From: JAGXFP01 sp039714535
Lineage (GTDB): Bacteria > Desulfobacterota > Desulfobulbia > Desulfobulbales > JAGXFP01
Length of the DNA stretch: 64,000 nucleotides
Direction: 5' to 3'
Assembly (NCBI GenBank): GCA_039714535.1
Contig: JBDLJC010000001.1
Span: forward strand, 1 to 64,000
Translations under genes and position numbers: made by a program
In this document: positions 41,165 to 50,084 of the stretch, one piece after another
Layout of the letters: each line of letters begins with the position of its first letter
How positions within the stretch are numbered: position 1 is the stretch's first letter
Notes under the pieces: generated by a model
Databases searched by the model: none
What the model was told of the DNA's origin: nothing
Seen by the model: the letters and a program-made list of their open reading frames with translations, nothing else

Positions 41165-43429
41165 ATGGAAGATATCAATAAAAGACTCCTTAAAGTAGAA
41201 GACCGGATCAGCTATATTGCCCAAGTCAAAGAAGGCACTGAGTGGGGCAATTTGGCCGGACTTCAGGAAAAGACCAGTAAGATTCGTGAAGATTTTTATG
41301 ACTATTCCGAGGCCGATCTGGTTGATGCAATCAGGGGCTTGGAAGACGCCGTCCAGTTTCTTGAAGAGAGGTGCGAGGAAAACCTGTCGCCGATGGAAAG
41401 GGTTAGGATCGTCAGGAGCCCACTGCGCTTTTCCCTGCAAGATATTCTGGAAAATGTTTACGAGGATTATACCGAGCTTGGTGGCGAGGAAGATGCCAAT
41501 ATCGACCCGTCATTGGTTGTAGCCAAGGCCAATATCCTTCGCCAGGTCGGCAATAAGTCCTATAGCCAGCAGGTCATGGTTATTGGTCATGAGAAGGGCC
41601 AGGGCGAGGAATACCGCAACGGCGGTTGCAGCAAACCATGGGGCAACGAAAAGGCTCTGCGTTATATGCTGGTTGCCCAGACCGAGGGTATTCCGATCCA
41701 CTTCTATATCTTTACGCCGGGCTCTTTCCCTATTGAAGATTATCCGGGTGCTGGTCAGCAGATTGCCCGTAATCTTTATGTTATGTCAAAGTTGCGGGTG
41801 CCGATGGTCTCGGTGATCTCGGAAGGCGGCTCCGGCGGAGCTGAGGCGATCGGCATGGCCGACTGCCGACTGATGTTCTCTCATGGTTATTATTCGGTCA
41901 TTTCGCCGGAAGGCGCGGCCGCAATCGAAGGCAAGATTAAAGAAGGCGAAAAGATTTCCAAGGAGCTGATTGAAACCTGTGCAGATCGGCTTAAAATCAC
42001 TTCCTTTGACAACCTTAAATCGGGCACCATTGATCGGGTTATCGACGAGCCCCTGTTGGGTGGTCGCCGGGATGATTTTGCTTTTTTCAAGAAAGTCAAG
42101 GCGGAGATGATCCGGGCCACCGACGAGGTGGTTCTTAAAACCAAGAGTCTGCGCACCTTCAGGGCCTACGAAGTCAGTATGAAGGAGGCTGGAGAGGGTG
42201 ATGCCGATATTGAAAACTTCGTTGATGTAGCTTGGAACCTCAGACCGGATGAAGTCAAGAGATTGCTGGGCTTACGTTCCAAAAAATATCGTAACATGTC
42301 CCTTTGGGCCTTTGGCGGCAGTCCTGAAGCTTCTGCGGCCAGAATGAAGCGGGCGAAGCTGAAGATCGCCCAGGCCTATTATGGCTTAAAGTACGATGTT
42401 ATCAGGACCCAGCGTAAGTTTGCCCAGCATTTCATCAAGGATGTTTCCGGGGAAGGCTCGGTGTTCCTGAAGAGAATCACGGCGCCGTTTTCCTCCGCCT
42501 ATGATTTCATCTCCAAAAAGCAGGATTATCGCACGGTCCGTCGTCGTAGCGGCGAACTTAATGGTACTGTCCAGGGCGATGACCAGTACCTTGGCGACAC
42601 CTATACCAGCACGCTGGCCAATGAAGACCGGACCGTTACCTGCCCAAATAGTGAGAAGCAGGGTTGCAAGGATCTTTGGATACCGGATCTTTATGGTGAG
42701 TTCTGCGGGGTTTGCGAAAACTGCGGCCACCATTTCCCTCTGGAATATGAGTGGTATCTGAAAAATCTTTTTGACCGCGATTCGATCAGGGAGTTCAATG
42801 CCAAGATATGCGCCGGAAATCCTCTGGAGAACCAAGGTCTAGCGAAACGGCTGGAGGCGGCAATCAAAAAAACCGGACGCTGTAGTTCGGTGATCACCTT
42901 CGATGCCAAGGTTTTGGGGGTCGATGTTGTGACTATCATGTTGTATAGCGATTTCCGTAATGGCACTGTTGGCGCGGCTGAGGGCGAGAAAATTGTTCAG
43001 GCCTGTGAGGCTGCCAAGTTAAAGAGAAGGCCCTTGCTTTTCTACGTGCACACCACCGGTGGGATCAGAATCCAGGAGGGTACCCTGGGGGTTGTCCAGA
43101 TGCCAAAATGTACCATGGCGGTGCGGGAGTACATTGATGCGGGCGGCCTCTATATTGTCGTTTATGACAATAATTCCTACGCCGGCCCGGTGGCCAGTTT
43201 CCTGGGGTGTTCCCATTACCAGTTTGCTATCCGCTCCAGTAGGCTTGGCTTTGCCGGACCCCGGGTTATCAGGGATACCACCGGCCAGGAAGTGCCACCG
43301 GATTATCATAGCGCCCGTAATGCCCTGAGGCGCGGACATATCCAGGGTATCTGGGACCGGCGTGATTTTCGCCGCAATCTCCATAAATGTCTGATGACCA
43401 TGGGCAGCAGTAAGCTCTATTACCGGTAA
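41165..43429 (+). CDS. Fused acetyl-CoA carboxylase carboxyltransferase (alpha-beta)
   Basis: The product has 754 residues. Residues 1-330 correspond to the AccA half, with SEGGSGGAEAIGMADCR and YYSVISPEGAAAIEG. A linker follows. From about residue 485 the AccD half begins with Cys residues for zinc (VTCPNSEKQGC, FCGVCENCGHHFPL) and continues to the crotonase-like core (YVHTTGGIRIQEG, GPVASFLGC). In most bacteria these are two proteins; here they are joined in the order alpha-beta. It transfers CO2 from carboxybiotin to acetyl-CoA. The stop is 29 bp before the carrier gene. Confidence 0.88.
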   Translation: MEDINKRLLKVEDRISYIAQVKEGTEWGNLAGLQEKTSKIREDFYDYSEADLVDAIRGLEDAVQFLEERCEENLSPMERVRIVRSPLRFSLQDILENVYEDYTELGGEEDANIDPSLVVAKANILRQVGNKSYSQQVMVIGHEKGQGEEYRNGGCSKPWGNEKALRYMLVAQTEGIPIHFYIFTPGSFPIEDYPGAGQQIARNLYVMSKLRVPMVSVISEGGSGGAEAIGMADCRLMFSHGYYSVISPEGAAAIEGKIKEGEKISKELIETCADRLKITSFDNLKSGTIDRVIDEPLLGGRRDDFAFFKKVKAEMIRATDEVVLKTKSLRTFRAYEVSMKEAGEGDADIENFVDVAWNLRPDEVKRLLGLRSKKYRNMSLWAFGGSPEASAARMKRAKLKIAQAYYGLKYDVIRTQRKFAQHFIKDVSGEGSVFLKRITAPFSSAYDFISKKQDYRTVRRRSGELNGTVQGDDQYLGDTYTSTLANEDRTVTCPNSEKQGCKDLWIPDLYGEFCGVCENCGHHFPLEYEWYLKNLFDRDSIREFNAKICAGNPLENQGLAKRLEAAIKKTGRCSSVITFDAKVLGVDVVTIMLYSDFRNGTVGAAEGEKIVQACEAAKLKRRPLLFYVHTTGGIRIQEGTLGVVQMPKCTMAVREYIDAGGLYIVVYDNNSYAGPVASFLGCSHYQFAIRSSRLGFAGPRVIRDTTGQEVPPDYHSARNALRRGHIQGIWDRRDFRRNLHKCLMTMGSSKLYYR

Positions 43430-43458
43430 CCAGATAGATAATATTAAAAGGCTGTCAT

Positions 43459-44109
43459 ATGCATCATGATGATATAGATTTTGATGAGATAATCAGCAAA
43501 TATAAGTCTGACCCCTTCGATTATGTGGATATCCACTCTATCCATACCGGCCGGATCCGTTTCAAGGTTGAGGTCGGCTCCAAGGTTGAAGGCATAAGCG
43601 GTGAATGGCGGCATATTGCCGGGACAACTCTCTATGCCCTTAACCGGGAGCGCAACCCCAAACCCTTCAATTCACCTACTAATGGCGAGATTTCTTTTGT
43701 AAGGGATGACCTGGAAGGCCAGTTTGTCGAGGCCGGTGAGAAGATTATCACCATCAAGCACCCCCTCACCAAACGAGAAATTATTGACGGAATTCTCAGA
43801 CAGGTTCTTTATCCATTTGTTGCTCCGGAAAGGGCCAAGTATTTTTTCTCGATGGATATTCAGTCCCGTATCGATAAATACGGGCAGCGTGAAGTGTTTG
43901 TCAAGCCCGGCGACGAGATTTTCACCATGTCGTTAATGAAACGGGAAAGTCCTGTTTATTACGAGGGTGAGCCGGGTATCATCCATTCCAACTATTTCAA
44001 GCCTGGTGAAAGTATTGATCAGGGCCAGCCTCTGGTTGGGATCTGTCCCAAAGAAACCCTGCCTCTGATCCAGAAGATTATTACCCGCGTCAAGGCTGAA
44101 TGGGAGTAA
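43459..44109 (+). CDS. Biotin carboxyl carrier-like protein with two biotinyl-like halves
   Basis: The product has 216 residues. The C-terminal half (about 145-215) is a biotinyl domain: Lys161 in SLMKRESP is the likely biotinylated residue, and PGIIHSNYFKPGESIDQGQPLVGI matches the second hairpin. The canonical AMKM is changed to LMKR. The N-terminal half (about 25-100) has a similar shape (TLYALNRERNPKPFNSPTNGEIS, then EGQFVEAGEKIITI) but lacks the MK motif, which suggests a degenerate tandem copy. It overlaps the biotin ligase gene by ten bases, so carrier and ligase are translated together. Confidence 0.75.
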   Translation: MHHDDIDFDEIISKYKSDPFDYVDIHSIHTGRIRFKVEVGSKVEGISGEWRHIAGTTLYALNRERNPKPFNSPTNGEISFVRDDLEGQFVEAGEKIITIKHPLTKREIIDGILRQVLYPFVAPERAKYFFSMDIQSRIDKYGQREVFVKPGDEIFTMSLMKRESPVYYEGEPGIIHSNYFKPGESIDQGQPLVGICPKETLPLIQKIITRVKAEWE

Positions 44110-45056
44110 CGACAACCCTGTCAGCGGCTCGCATCGAGCAGTTCATCCGGGCAGAAGAGATCGGGCTGCGCAATCAGAGCTTTCCTCTGGAAACGGTTTT
44201 GGCCGTTTTCCGCTATGGGGCCCCGATCGCCTCTACCATCCAGCGTCATGACAAGCTCGAAAGGGGCATGGCCCACGCTAAATCACTCATCCTTGACCAC
44301 GAAGAATCCGGCTGTTCCTTCCCCAGCGGTCTGGTTATTACCGCCAACGAATTGACCGATAGCCGGGGCCGTTTCCGCCGTTACTGGCATGCCCCAACCG
44401 GCGGTCTCTGGATGACCGCGGTGCTGGTCAATACCTTACTTCCCGCCTCAACCGCTCTTTATTCACTGGCTCCAGGGGTGGCGGCCTGTGAAACCATTCG
44501 CGAAGATATTCCCGGGGCCCGTCTCAAATGGATTAATGACGTGCATGTTGGCGGCCGCAAGATCTGCGGCATTCTGGTTGAGACCATGCGGGGGGCCAGT
44601 GGTGAGGAATATATCCTCCTTGGTGTCGGTATTAACGTCAATAATGAGCAATTTCCCAAGGAACTGGCCGATCTGGCGGTTTCCTACAAACAACTGCTGG
44701 GTTATGAGATGGATGTCAACCGACTGGCGGTTCGGTTCCTGGCAAAATTGTCCTGGAATATCGGTTTACTTCATTATGAGGAAGAGCGGATTCTGGCCGA
44801 ACACGGTCGGGATGCCTTAGACGATCCGGCCCGTTTGGCGGAAGTCCTCGGTGGCAAAGATCATCTGTTGGTCAAGCGCTGGCGGCAGTTGAGTGATACC
44901 GAAGGTCGCCGGGTCAGGTTCGGTCATAATGTCCAGGAGAAACCCCAGTTTGAGGCGACGGTTAAAGCTATTAACGGTGACGCAAGTATTATTCTCGAAC
45001 TGGATGATGGTTCCACTGTCACTGAGAATAGTGGCGAAATCGTCTACCTTGACTAA
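44100..45056 (+). CDS. Biotin-protein ligase without DNA-binding domain
   Basis: The product has 318 residues. It attaches biotin to the carrier by way of biotinyl-AMP. The motif region RGRFRRYWHAPTGGLWMT corresponds to the BirA GRGRxGRxWxSPxG box, and LKWINDVHVGGRKICGILVE contains the catalytic Lys; GVGINVNN is the next block. The first 60 residues (IEQFIRAEEIGLRNQ, TVLAVFRYGAPIAST) show no winged helix, so it should not repress transcription as E. coli BirA does. The ATG overlaps the carrier stop and the stop overlaps the glycosyltransferase ATG (TAATG). Confidence 0.85.
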   Translation: MGVTTTLSAARIEQFIRAEEIGLRNQSFPLETVLAVFRYGAPIASTIQRHDKLERGMAHAKSLILDHEESGCSFPSGLVITANELTDSRGRFRRYWHAPTGGLWMTAVLVNTLLPASTALYSLAPGVAACETIREDIPGARLKWINDVHVGGRKICGILVETMRGASGEEYILLGVGINVNNEQFPKELADLAVSYKQLLGYEMDVNRLAVRFLAKLSWNIGLLHYEEERILAEHGRDALDDPARLAEVLGGKDHLLVKRWRQLSDTEGRRVRFGHNVQEKPQFEATVKAINGDASIILELDDGSTVTENSGEIVYLD

Positions 45057-45934
45057 TGAATTCCAGTGAATCTCCATTGGCCGAACCGGTCAGCGTCATC
45101 ATCCCCACTTATAACCGCAGAGATTTCCTGGGCAAGGCAATTGATTCCGTCCTTAAGCAGATCTATCGGAATTTTGAATTGCTGATCATTGATGACGGTT
45201 CGACCGACGGCACCGATGAGTTTGTGGCCTCTTATGGCAATGCGGTCAGGTATCTTTATCAGGATAATCTCGGGGTGGCGGCGGCCCGCAATACTGGCAT
45301 CCGGGCGGCCCGGCATGATCTGTTGGCTTTTCTTGATTCGGACGATAGTTTTGCCCCCGAGAAACTAGAGGCCCAAGTCGCGGCGATGACGGCGCGGCCT
45401 GAGTATCTGGTATCCCATACTGACGAGATCTGGTATCGGCGCGGCCAGCTGCTCAATCAGAAAGCCAAACATGCCCGGGAGGGGGGAGATATCTTCGACC
45501 GCTGCCTTGAACTCTGTGCGGTCGGCATGTCGACCTCAATGGTGCGTCGCGGGCTTTTCGATAAGGTGGGGTTGTTCGATGAGGGACTGGTGTGCTGTGA
45601 GGATTATGACCTCTGGCTGCGGGCCAGTGCCAGGTTGCCCTTTCTGCTGGTGGCTGAGCCCTTTACGATCAAGGATGGCGGCCGGAACGATCAGCTTTCC
45701 CAGATCCATCGGGTTGGCATGGACCGTTTCCGGATCGCAAGTATTCTAAAAATCATCGAGTCCGACGAACTTAATTTTGAACAGGAACAATCGGCCCGGC
45801 GAGAGTTGGTCCGCAAGTGCCTGATCTACGGACAGGGCTGCCTGAAGCATGGCCGCAAGGAGGAGGGGGGCCGTTACCTGGGAATTGCCGAGCAGTATGG
45901 GCGGGATGAAGAGAGGTCTTTAAGTCTCGAATAA
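45056..45934 (+). CDS. Glycosyltransferase family 2
   Basis: The product has 292 residues. The GT-A fold opens with VSVIIPTYNRRDFLGKAIDSV, then LLIIDDGSTDGTDE, NLGVAAARNTGIRAA and the metal-binding LAFLDSDDSF. The acceptor-side ED motif is CCEDYDLWLRA. It transfers a sugar from a nucleotide donor, probably to a cell-surface glycan. Its ATG overlaps the ligase stop by one base, so it rides in the acc operon; a link to lipid synthesis is not obvious. The C-terminal part has two helical repeats (RKCLIYGQGCLKHGRKEEGG). Confidence 0.88.
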   Translation: MNSSESPLAEPVSVIIPTYNRRDFLGKAIDSVLKQIYRNFELLIIDDGSTDGTDEFVASYGNAVRYLYQDNLGVAAARNTGIRAARHDLLAFLDSDDSFAPEKLEAQVAAMTARPEYLVSHTDEIWYRRGQLLNQKAKHAREGGDIFDRCLELCAVGMSTSMVRRGLFDKVGLFDEGLVCCEDYDLWLRASARLPFLLVAEPFTIKDGGRNDQLSQIHRVGMDRFRIASILKIIESDELNFEQEQSARRELVRKCLIYGQGCLKHGRKEEGGRYLGIAEQYGRDEERSLSLE

Positions 45935-46192
45935 AACAATATAGATTGCCGGCAGAGCCAGGATCAGGGTGGTCAGCATCCACCAGCCAGAACCGGGGCG
46001 GTTGCGAATCCTGTCGGTCAATCCCTTAATCACCGTTGCCAGTCCGAGCAATCCTCCCGCCAGGGCAATCGCTACGGCAAGTAATCCCCGGAGCCGACAG
46101 CCGAATACTTCCACCGGTGTTGCGGCCACAATGAAAAACATAATCGGCAGGAGAGTCGGAACCAGCAAATATCTGATCAACTTTCTTTGCAT
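45920..46192 (-). CDS. Small integral membrane protein
   Basis: The product has 90 residues with three hydrophobic segments (YLLVPTLLPIMFFIVAAT, LLAVAIALAGGLLGLAT, WWMLTTLILALPAIYIVLF) and basic loops. No family is recognised. Its last codons overlap the end of the convergent glycosyltransferase gene by 15 bases. It lies downstream of the PEMT-like methyltransferase on the same strand (32 bp gap) and may form a two-gene unit with it. Confidence 0.6.
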   Translation of the reverse strand: MQRKLIRYLLVPTLLPIMFFIVAATPVEVFGCRLRGLLAVAIALAGGLLGLATVIKGLTDRIRNRPGSGWWMLTTLILALPAIYIVLFET

Positions 46193-46224
46193 AATCTTTA
46201 GCTGATAATCAGTGATTTTTATTT

Positions 46225-46686
46225 CTAAAGCCAGCGTCTGACCTTAAGTTTGTATTCTCTATAACTTTCCCCAAACAGCTCTTCAAGCGCTTCCTCTTCT
46301 GCTTCTATCTGCAACCGGTTCATAAACCAGACGAAGACCGGGATCGCCAGAAAGGATGACACCGCTCCGAAGAGCACTGCCAAGCCGACCAGAATTGCCA
46401 GGAGGCCGAGGTACATCGGGTTGCGGGTGTAGTTGTAAATACCGACAATGACCAGTTCACTGGCCTTACCCGGCGTTCGTGGATCGACGGTGGTTCGCGC
46501 TTTCCGGAATGAAACAATCCCGGCGACGGCAATCAGGGCGCCAATAGAGATAATAACAACAGCTATGACCGGCCAGAGGATTATCTCAAAAGAGATTAGG
46601 GGCAGATAGCGGCTGAGCAGCCACATGGCCAGGATGCAGATACCGGCCTGGATAATTGGAGGGATTTTTAGTCTTAAATTTGCCAT
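46225..46686 (-). CDS. Isoprenylcysteine/phospholipid methyltransferase-like membrane protein
   Basis: The product has 153 residues with three or four hydrophobic segments. The C-terminal half has the ICMT/PEMT signature: IYNYTRNPMYLGLLAILVG and the Glu-rich end EAEEEALEELFGESYREYK, which bind S-adenosylmethionine. Members methylate lipids or unknown small molecules at the membrane. The substrate cannot be told. The small membrane protein downstream is a likely partner. Confidence 0.8.
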   Translation of the reverse strand: MANLRLKIPPIIQAGICILAMWLLSRYLPLISFEIILWPVIAVVIISIGALIAVAGIVSFRKARTTVDPRTPGKASELVIVGIYNYTRNPMYLGLLAILVGLAVLFGAVSSFLAIPVFVWFMNRLQIEAEEEALEELFGESYREYKLKVRRWL

Positions 46687-47116
46687 GCTGTTTTAAAGTT
46701 TTGGTGTTTTTAACCTGGGGACAGGTGGTAGCTGAATTGAAAAAATCGCCATGACAGCACTCTACATGAACTTCAGCAATGATCTTACAGTTGCGGCTCC
46801 AAATTATCGATCTTTTCTTTTGAGAGTGGCTGATTATTTATGATGTCGAGATGAAATCGTTACTTTCGATTCTGCCAACCTATCCTGTATTTGGTGTTGC
46901 GATCAGTTAAGAAATTCAGGGACGTAACGATATGGTTTAAATGTCAGTTTACGGTTTTGAAGAGGATATTTATGAAAGAAATCCTAAAGGATTCATGGGC
47001 ACTTTTCACAAAGAACATCGGAAGGGTAAAGAAAAAAGTCTGCAAAAAGAAATAGAGTCTATCGGGAAAAACTTGCCGAAGGTCAAAAACCGGATTTGCC
47101 CTCCTTTCTTTTCCTA
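46687..47116. other. Intergenic region
   Basis: No solid gene is visible. A 27-codon frame from the ATG at 46971, basic and Lys-rich (ending KKKVCKKK), has only a weak upstream ribosome site and is not called. Confidence 0.4.
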
Positions 47117-47152
47117 AAAAAGGCGGTGGAGAATTTCGTCCCCGCCGCCTTT
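47117..47152 (-). terminator. Terminator of the NHL-repeat gene
   Basis: On the minus strand AAAGGCGG pairs with CCGCCTTT over an 18-base loop and is followed by T-rich sequence, 12 bp after the stop codon. Confidence 0.75.
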
Positions 47153-47164
47153 CATTACGTCTGA

Positions 47165-49504
47165 TCAGTTGTTCAAGATCACATAATCTGCCGCGTTAAT
47201 CAATACAGCAGCCGCCTCCGCCGTTATCTTCTTCCCGGCCTGGGCCTCCACGAGGTTGATGAACGCCTTCAGCGCCCCGTCCGAACCGTTGGCGAGTTTG
47301 GCAAGAAGGGCGTCTTCCACCTGCGGTGTTATCTCGCCCGTTGTGATCAGGTTGCCGATAAGCTCAGCGGTTCCCTCGGGTGTAGCTATGACCTCATAGA
47401 CGGCGCTTGAAGTCGCGGTGTTCCCTGCGTTATCGGTAGCAGTCACAGTATAGGTGAATGTGCCAATACCGAGGTTGTCATCGTCAGTGAGAGTAGCGTA
47501 AGAGCCTGCCAGCCCGGAAAGCGCGTCAGAGGCCGTGAAGTCCGCCAGGGGGACCAGTCCAAGGGCATAGGTATCGCCGTCCTGAACGCCGGTTATTGTT
47601 GCGGCGGGAGCAGTCTTGTCGATGCTCAGAACAACGCTCGCGGTTGCCGAATTCTCTGCGTTGTCCACGGCGGTGCCTGTAACCGTCTGTCCCGCGCCTT
47701 CGGCGCTCACCACAACGGGGGGCGGACATTCGGCTATACCCGACTCGGCGTCGTCACAGACGAACGTTACTGTGACGTCAGAATTCTGCCAGCCGACGGC
47801 ATTGGCAGAAGGGCTGACCGTGGCCGTGATGGTGGGAGGAATATCGTCGGCAGGGGCCAGTCCTGCATAGACCTGGATATTGTGAAGGTTATAATGGCCC
47901 ACGTATATACGGCTTGCGTCCGGCGAGACAACAATAGCTATATTTAATGGATCATAAGGATTCCAGGGCGGAACATCAAAGGAATCAAGAAGCGTCCCGT
48001 CCGGGGCATGTACCTCTACAACACCCCAGTAGGATCCCTCCAACACATAAATGTTGCCGTCGGCACCTGCATCTATCTTGATTCCGGCCCAGTACGGAAA
48101 ATCCATACCCCAGCTGCCAAGAAACGTTCCATCACTGGAGTATGCATGAATGTCGTTAAAGTTTCCGGCTACGTATACGGTCCCGTCGTTGGCCACCGTA
48201 ATGCTTTGAGGGTAAATAGGCGTGGACCATTTTCGAATGAAGGTCCCTTCTGTAGAAAATACCTGTACCCTGTAAGAACCATCAATCGTATAAATATTAC
48301 CGTCCGGACCGGTCTCAAGACCCTGGATATAGTTGAACTGGCCGTCCTCGGTCCCAGGGCTCCCCCAGCTTCCTATGAACGTACCGTCAGATGTGTATGC
48401 CTGTACTATCCCTAAGCGCGATGAGGACGCATAAACGTTCCCGTCCGCATCCAGCGTGATATCGGTCAGATCATTAAATCTATAATGGGAGAGCACACTC
48501 CATTTCCGGAGGGGCTCACCTTCCGGAGTGAAGACCATGACACTCCGCTTGCCTGCATCGGCCACATACAGGTTGCCGTCAGGGCCGAACTCCATACCAT
48601 AAGGGAGGTATAGATTGTCTTCCGTCCAGTAATCGGTCCCCAAGGTCATAATGTGCTGATGGTCAGAGGTATAAACCTGCACACTCGTGTATCTGTTAAA
48701 ATAGACATTGTCTTCCGGGCCAACAATAACCCGGCTAAAATAGTGTCTTGGCCAGTTCGCAAGAAGTTCGCCGGTGCCGGAAAAAACCTTCGTAGCGTAG
48801 TAATTGCAAACTATCACCCTGCCCGTGGAATCAACGTCCAGGTAACCATAAGAAGACCATTTCCTTATGAATGTTCCGTCACTGGAAAAAACATTGATAC
48901 TTTCGTCGCCATATGCAGAAACATAAACGTTGCCTGAAGAGTCAATGGCAATATCCTCAGGATGCATCAACTGTCCATCACCAGTACCATAACCGCCAAA
49001 TTCCCTGAGCAAGGTCCCGTCAGGCGAGAAAACGAGCACCTTGTGCCCGGCTCCTCCGTAATAAGACCCCCCCACAGCAATATAAACGTTCCCATCCGGA
49101 CCGATGTCAAGAGAGCGGGACTCCCTGGGAGTGCTCCAGCTCCTGAGATACTGGCCGTCGGGTGTAAACACCTTTATTCCGCAATATAAGTTCGCCACAT
49201 AGACATCGTCGGAATAGTCCACGGCAACATCTGTAGGAATACAAAGACTCTCGACCCCTGTCCCCCTCTCTCCCCACTTCATCAGGAACGTGCCGTCAGG
49301 GGCATATTTGTAAACTTTGTGCTCCAGGTGATCGGCAAAATAAAAGTTGCCGCTGGAGTCGAACCCTCCTCCATCTGCACTGGTTGGCGCCTCTGGGAAC
49401 TTGAATAGAAAGTCTCCGAGGTCGGCCATCGCCGGAGCCGGCAGACACAGCATCACTGCTGCAAGAAGGGCCATGATAGAAGTCACTGGTATATTTTTTT
49501 TCAT
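47165..49504 (-). CDS. Secreted NHL-repeat double beta-propeller protein
   Basis: The product has 779 residues. The signal peptide (residues 1-27, ending APAMAD) has a strong ribosome site AGGAGGG. Residues 35-550 hold twelve NHL-like repeats with the pattern GPDGNVYVAD...VFSPDGTFLRKWG; twelve is enough for two six-bladed propellers. Residues 553-700 are Ig-like strands (TATVSPSANAVGWQNSDVTV; VTATDNAGNTA), and the last 65 residues are helical (EDALLAKLANGSDGALKAF). It may be an extracellular or cell-surface binding protein. It is monocistronic. Its repeats are rather uniform, which suggests recent duplication. Confidence 0.82.
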   Translation of the reverse strand: MKKNIPVTSIMALLAAVMLCLPAPAMADLGDFLFKFPEAPTSADGGGFDSSGNFYFADHLEHKVYKYAPDGTFLMKWGERGTGVESLCIPTDVAVDYSDDVYVANLYCGIKVFTPDGQYLRSWSTPRESRSLDIGPDGNVYIAVGGSYYGGAGHKVLVFSPDGTLLREFGGYGTGDGQLMHPEDIAIDSSGNVYVSAYGDESINVFSSDGTFIRKWSSYGYLDVDSTGRVIVCNYYATKVFSGTGELLANWPRHYFSRVIVGPEDNVYFNRYTSVQVYTSDHQHIMTLGTDYWTEDNLYLPYGMEFGPDGNLYVADAGKRSVMVFTPEGEPLRKWSVLSHYRFNDLTDITLDADGNVYASSSRLGIVQAYTSDGTFIGSWGSPGTEDGQFNYIQGLETGPDGNIYTIDGSYRVQVFSTEGTFIRKWSTPIYPQSITVANDGTVYVAGNFNDIHAYSSDGTFLGSWGMDFPYWAGIKIDAGADGNIYVLEGSYWGVVEVHAPDGTLLDSFDVPPWNPYDPLNIAIVVSPDASRIYVGHYNLHNIQVYAGLAPADDIPPTITATVSPSANAVGWQNSDVTVTFVCDDAESGIAECPPPVVVSAEGAGQTVTGTAVDNAENSATASVVLSIDKTAPAATITGVQDGDTYALGLVPLADFTASDALSGLAGSYATLTDDDNLGIGTFTYTVTATDNAGNTATSSAVYEVIATPEGTAELIGNLITTGEITPQVEDALLAKLANGSDGALKAFINLVEAQAGKKITAEAAAVLINAADYVILNN

Positions 49505-50084
49505 CTTTCCCTCCTAGAATTATTGTCGGGTCAATTCCCCAAGAAAAAAACCAAAAAAAGGGGAGCTCTCATATCATCAGCCGCTTCGAAAGCCCCTCTA
49601 TCCAAGCTGGAATTCGTGTTTACTATCTGCGCTTAAATCACCTTTAAAGAATGAGATGCCATAAACCAGATCTGTTCAGATTTGACAACTCCTTCTCTGA
49701 GCTATGCTAGCTCTCAGTGTACCAAGATAAGCTTAACAGTTACTAGAGTCATGTCAATAGCCAATGAGTTGGTTAGTGAAATCGCTGTCTTATATGAATT
49801 TATGGCAGGTGAAGTAGAATTGAGTTGGTGGCTTATCTGGTGGTTTATGTTGCTGAAAATGAGAAAATCAATGGCTTGAAAGGTTTGTAAAGCGAAGAAG
49901 TGTAAGACCCCGAAAGCGCTTGCCGCACCAGACAGGAGATAGGTTGATCAAACTCTAAATTTTAGATAACCGCCATACATTTTAAAGCGACCAATTAAAG
50001 CGACCAAGATTGAAGATGTTTGAGCACCTTGCACCTTAGATTAACTTCTGCAAACTCTAATTCAGGGAGTAAAGTTCAGATGTT
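49505..50084. other. Intergenic region
   Basis: No gene is confident. A 65-codon frame on the plus strand (49682-49879) has a hydrophobic end but no ribosome site. The stretch between 49880 and 50084 has T-rich parts that might contain the MFS terminator, but no clear hairpin was found. Confidence 0.4.

Noticed and set aside
49682..49879. Possible 65-residue protein
   Set aside because: No ribosome site, no known motif, and it starts amid low-information sequence.
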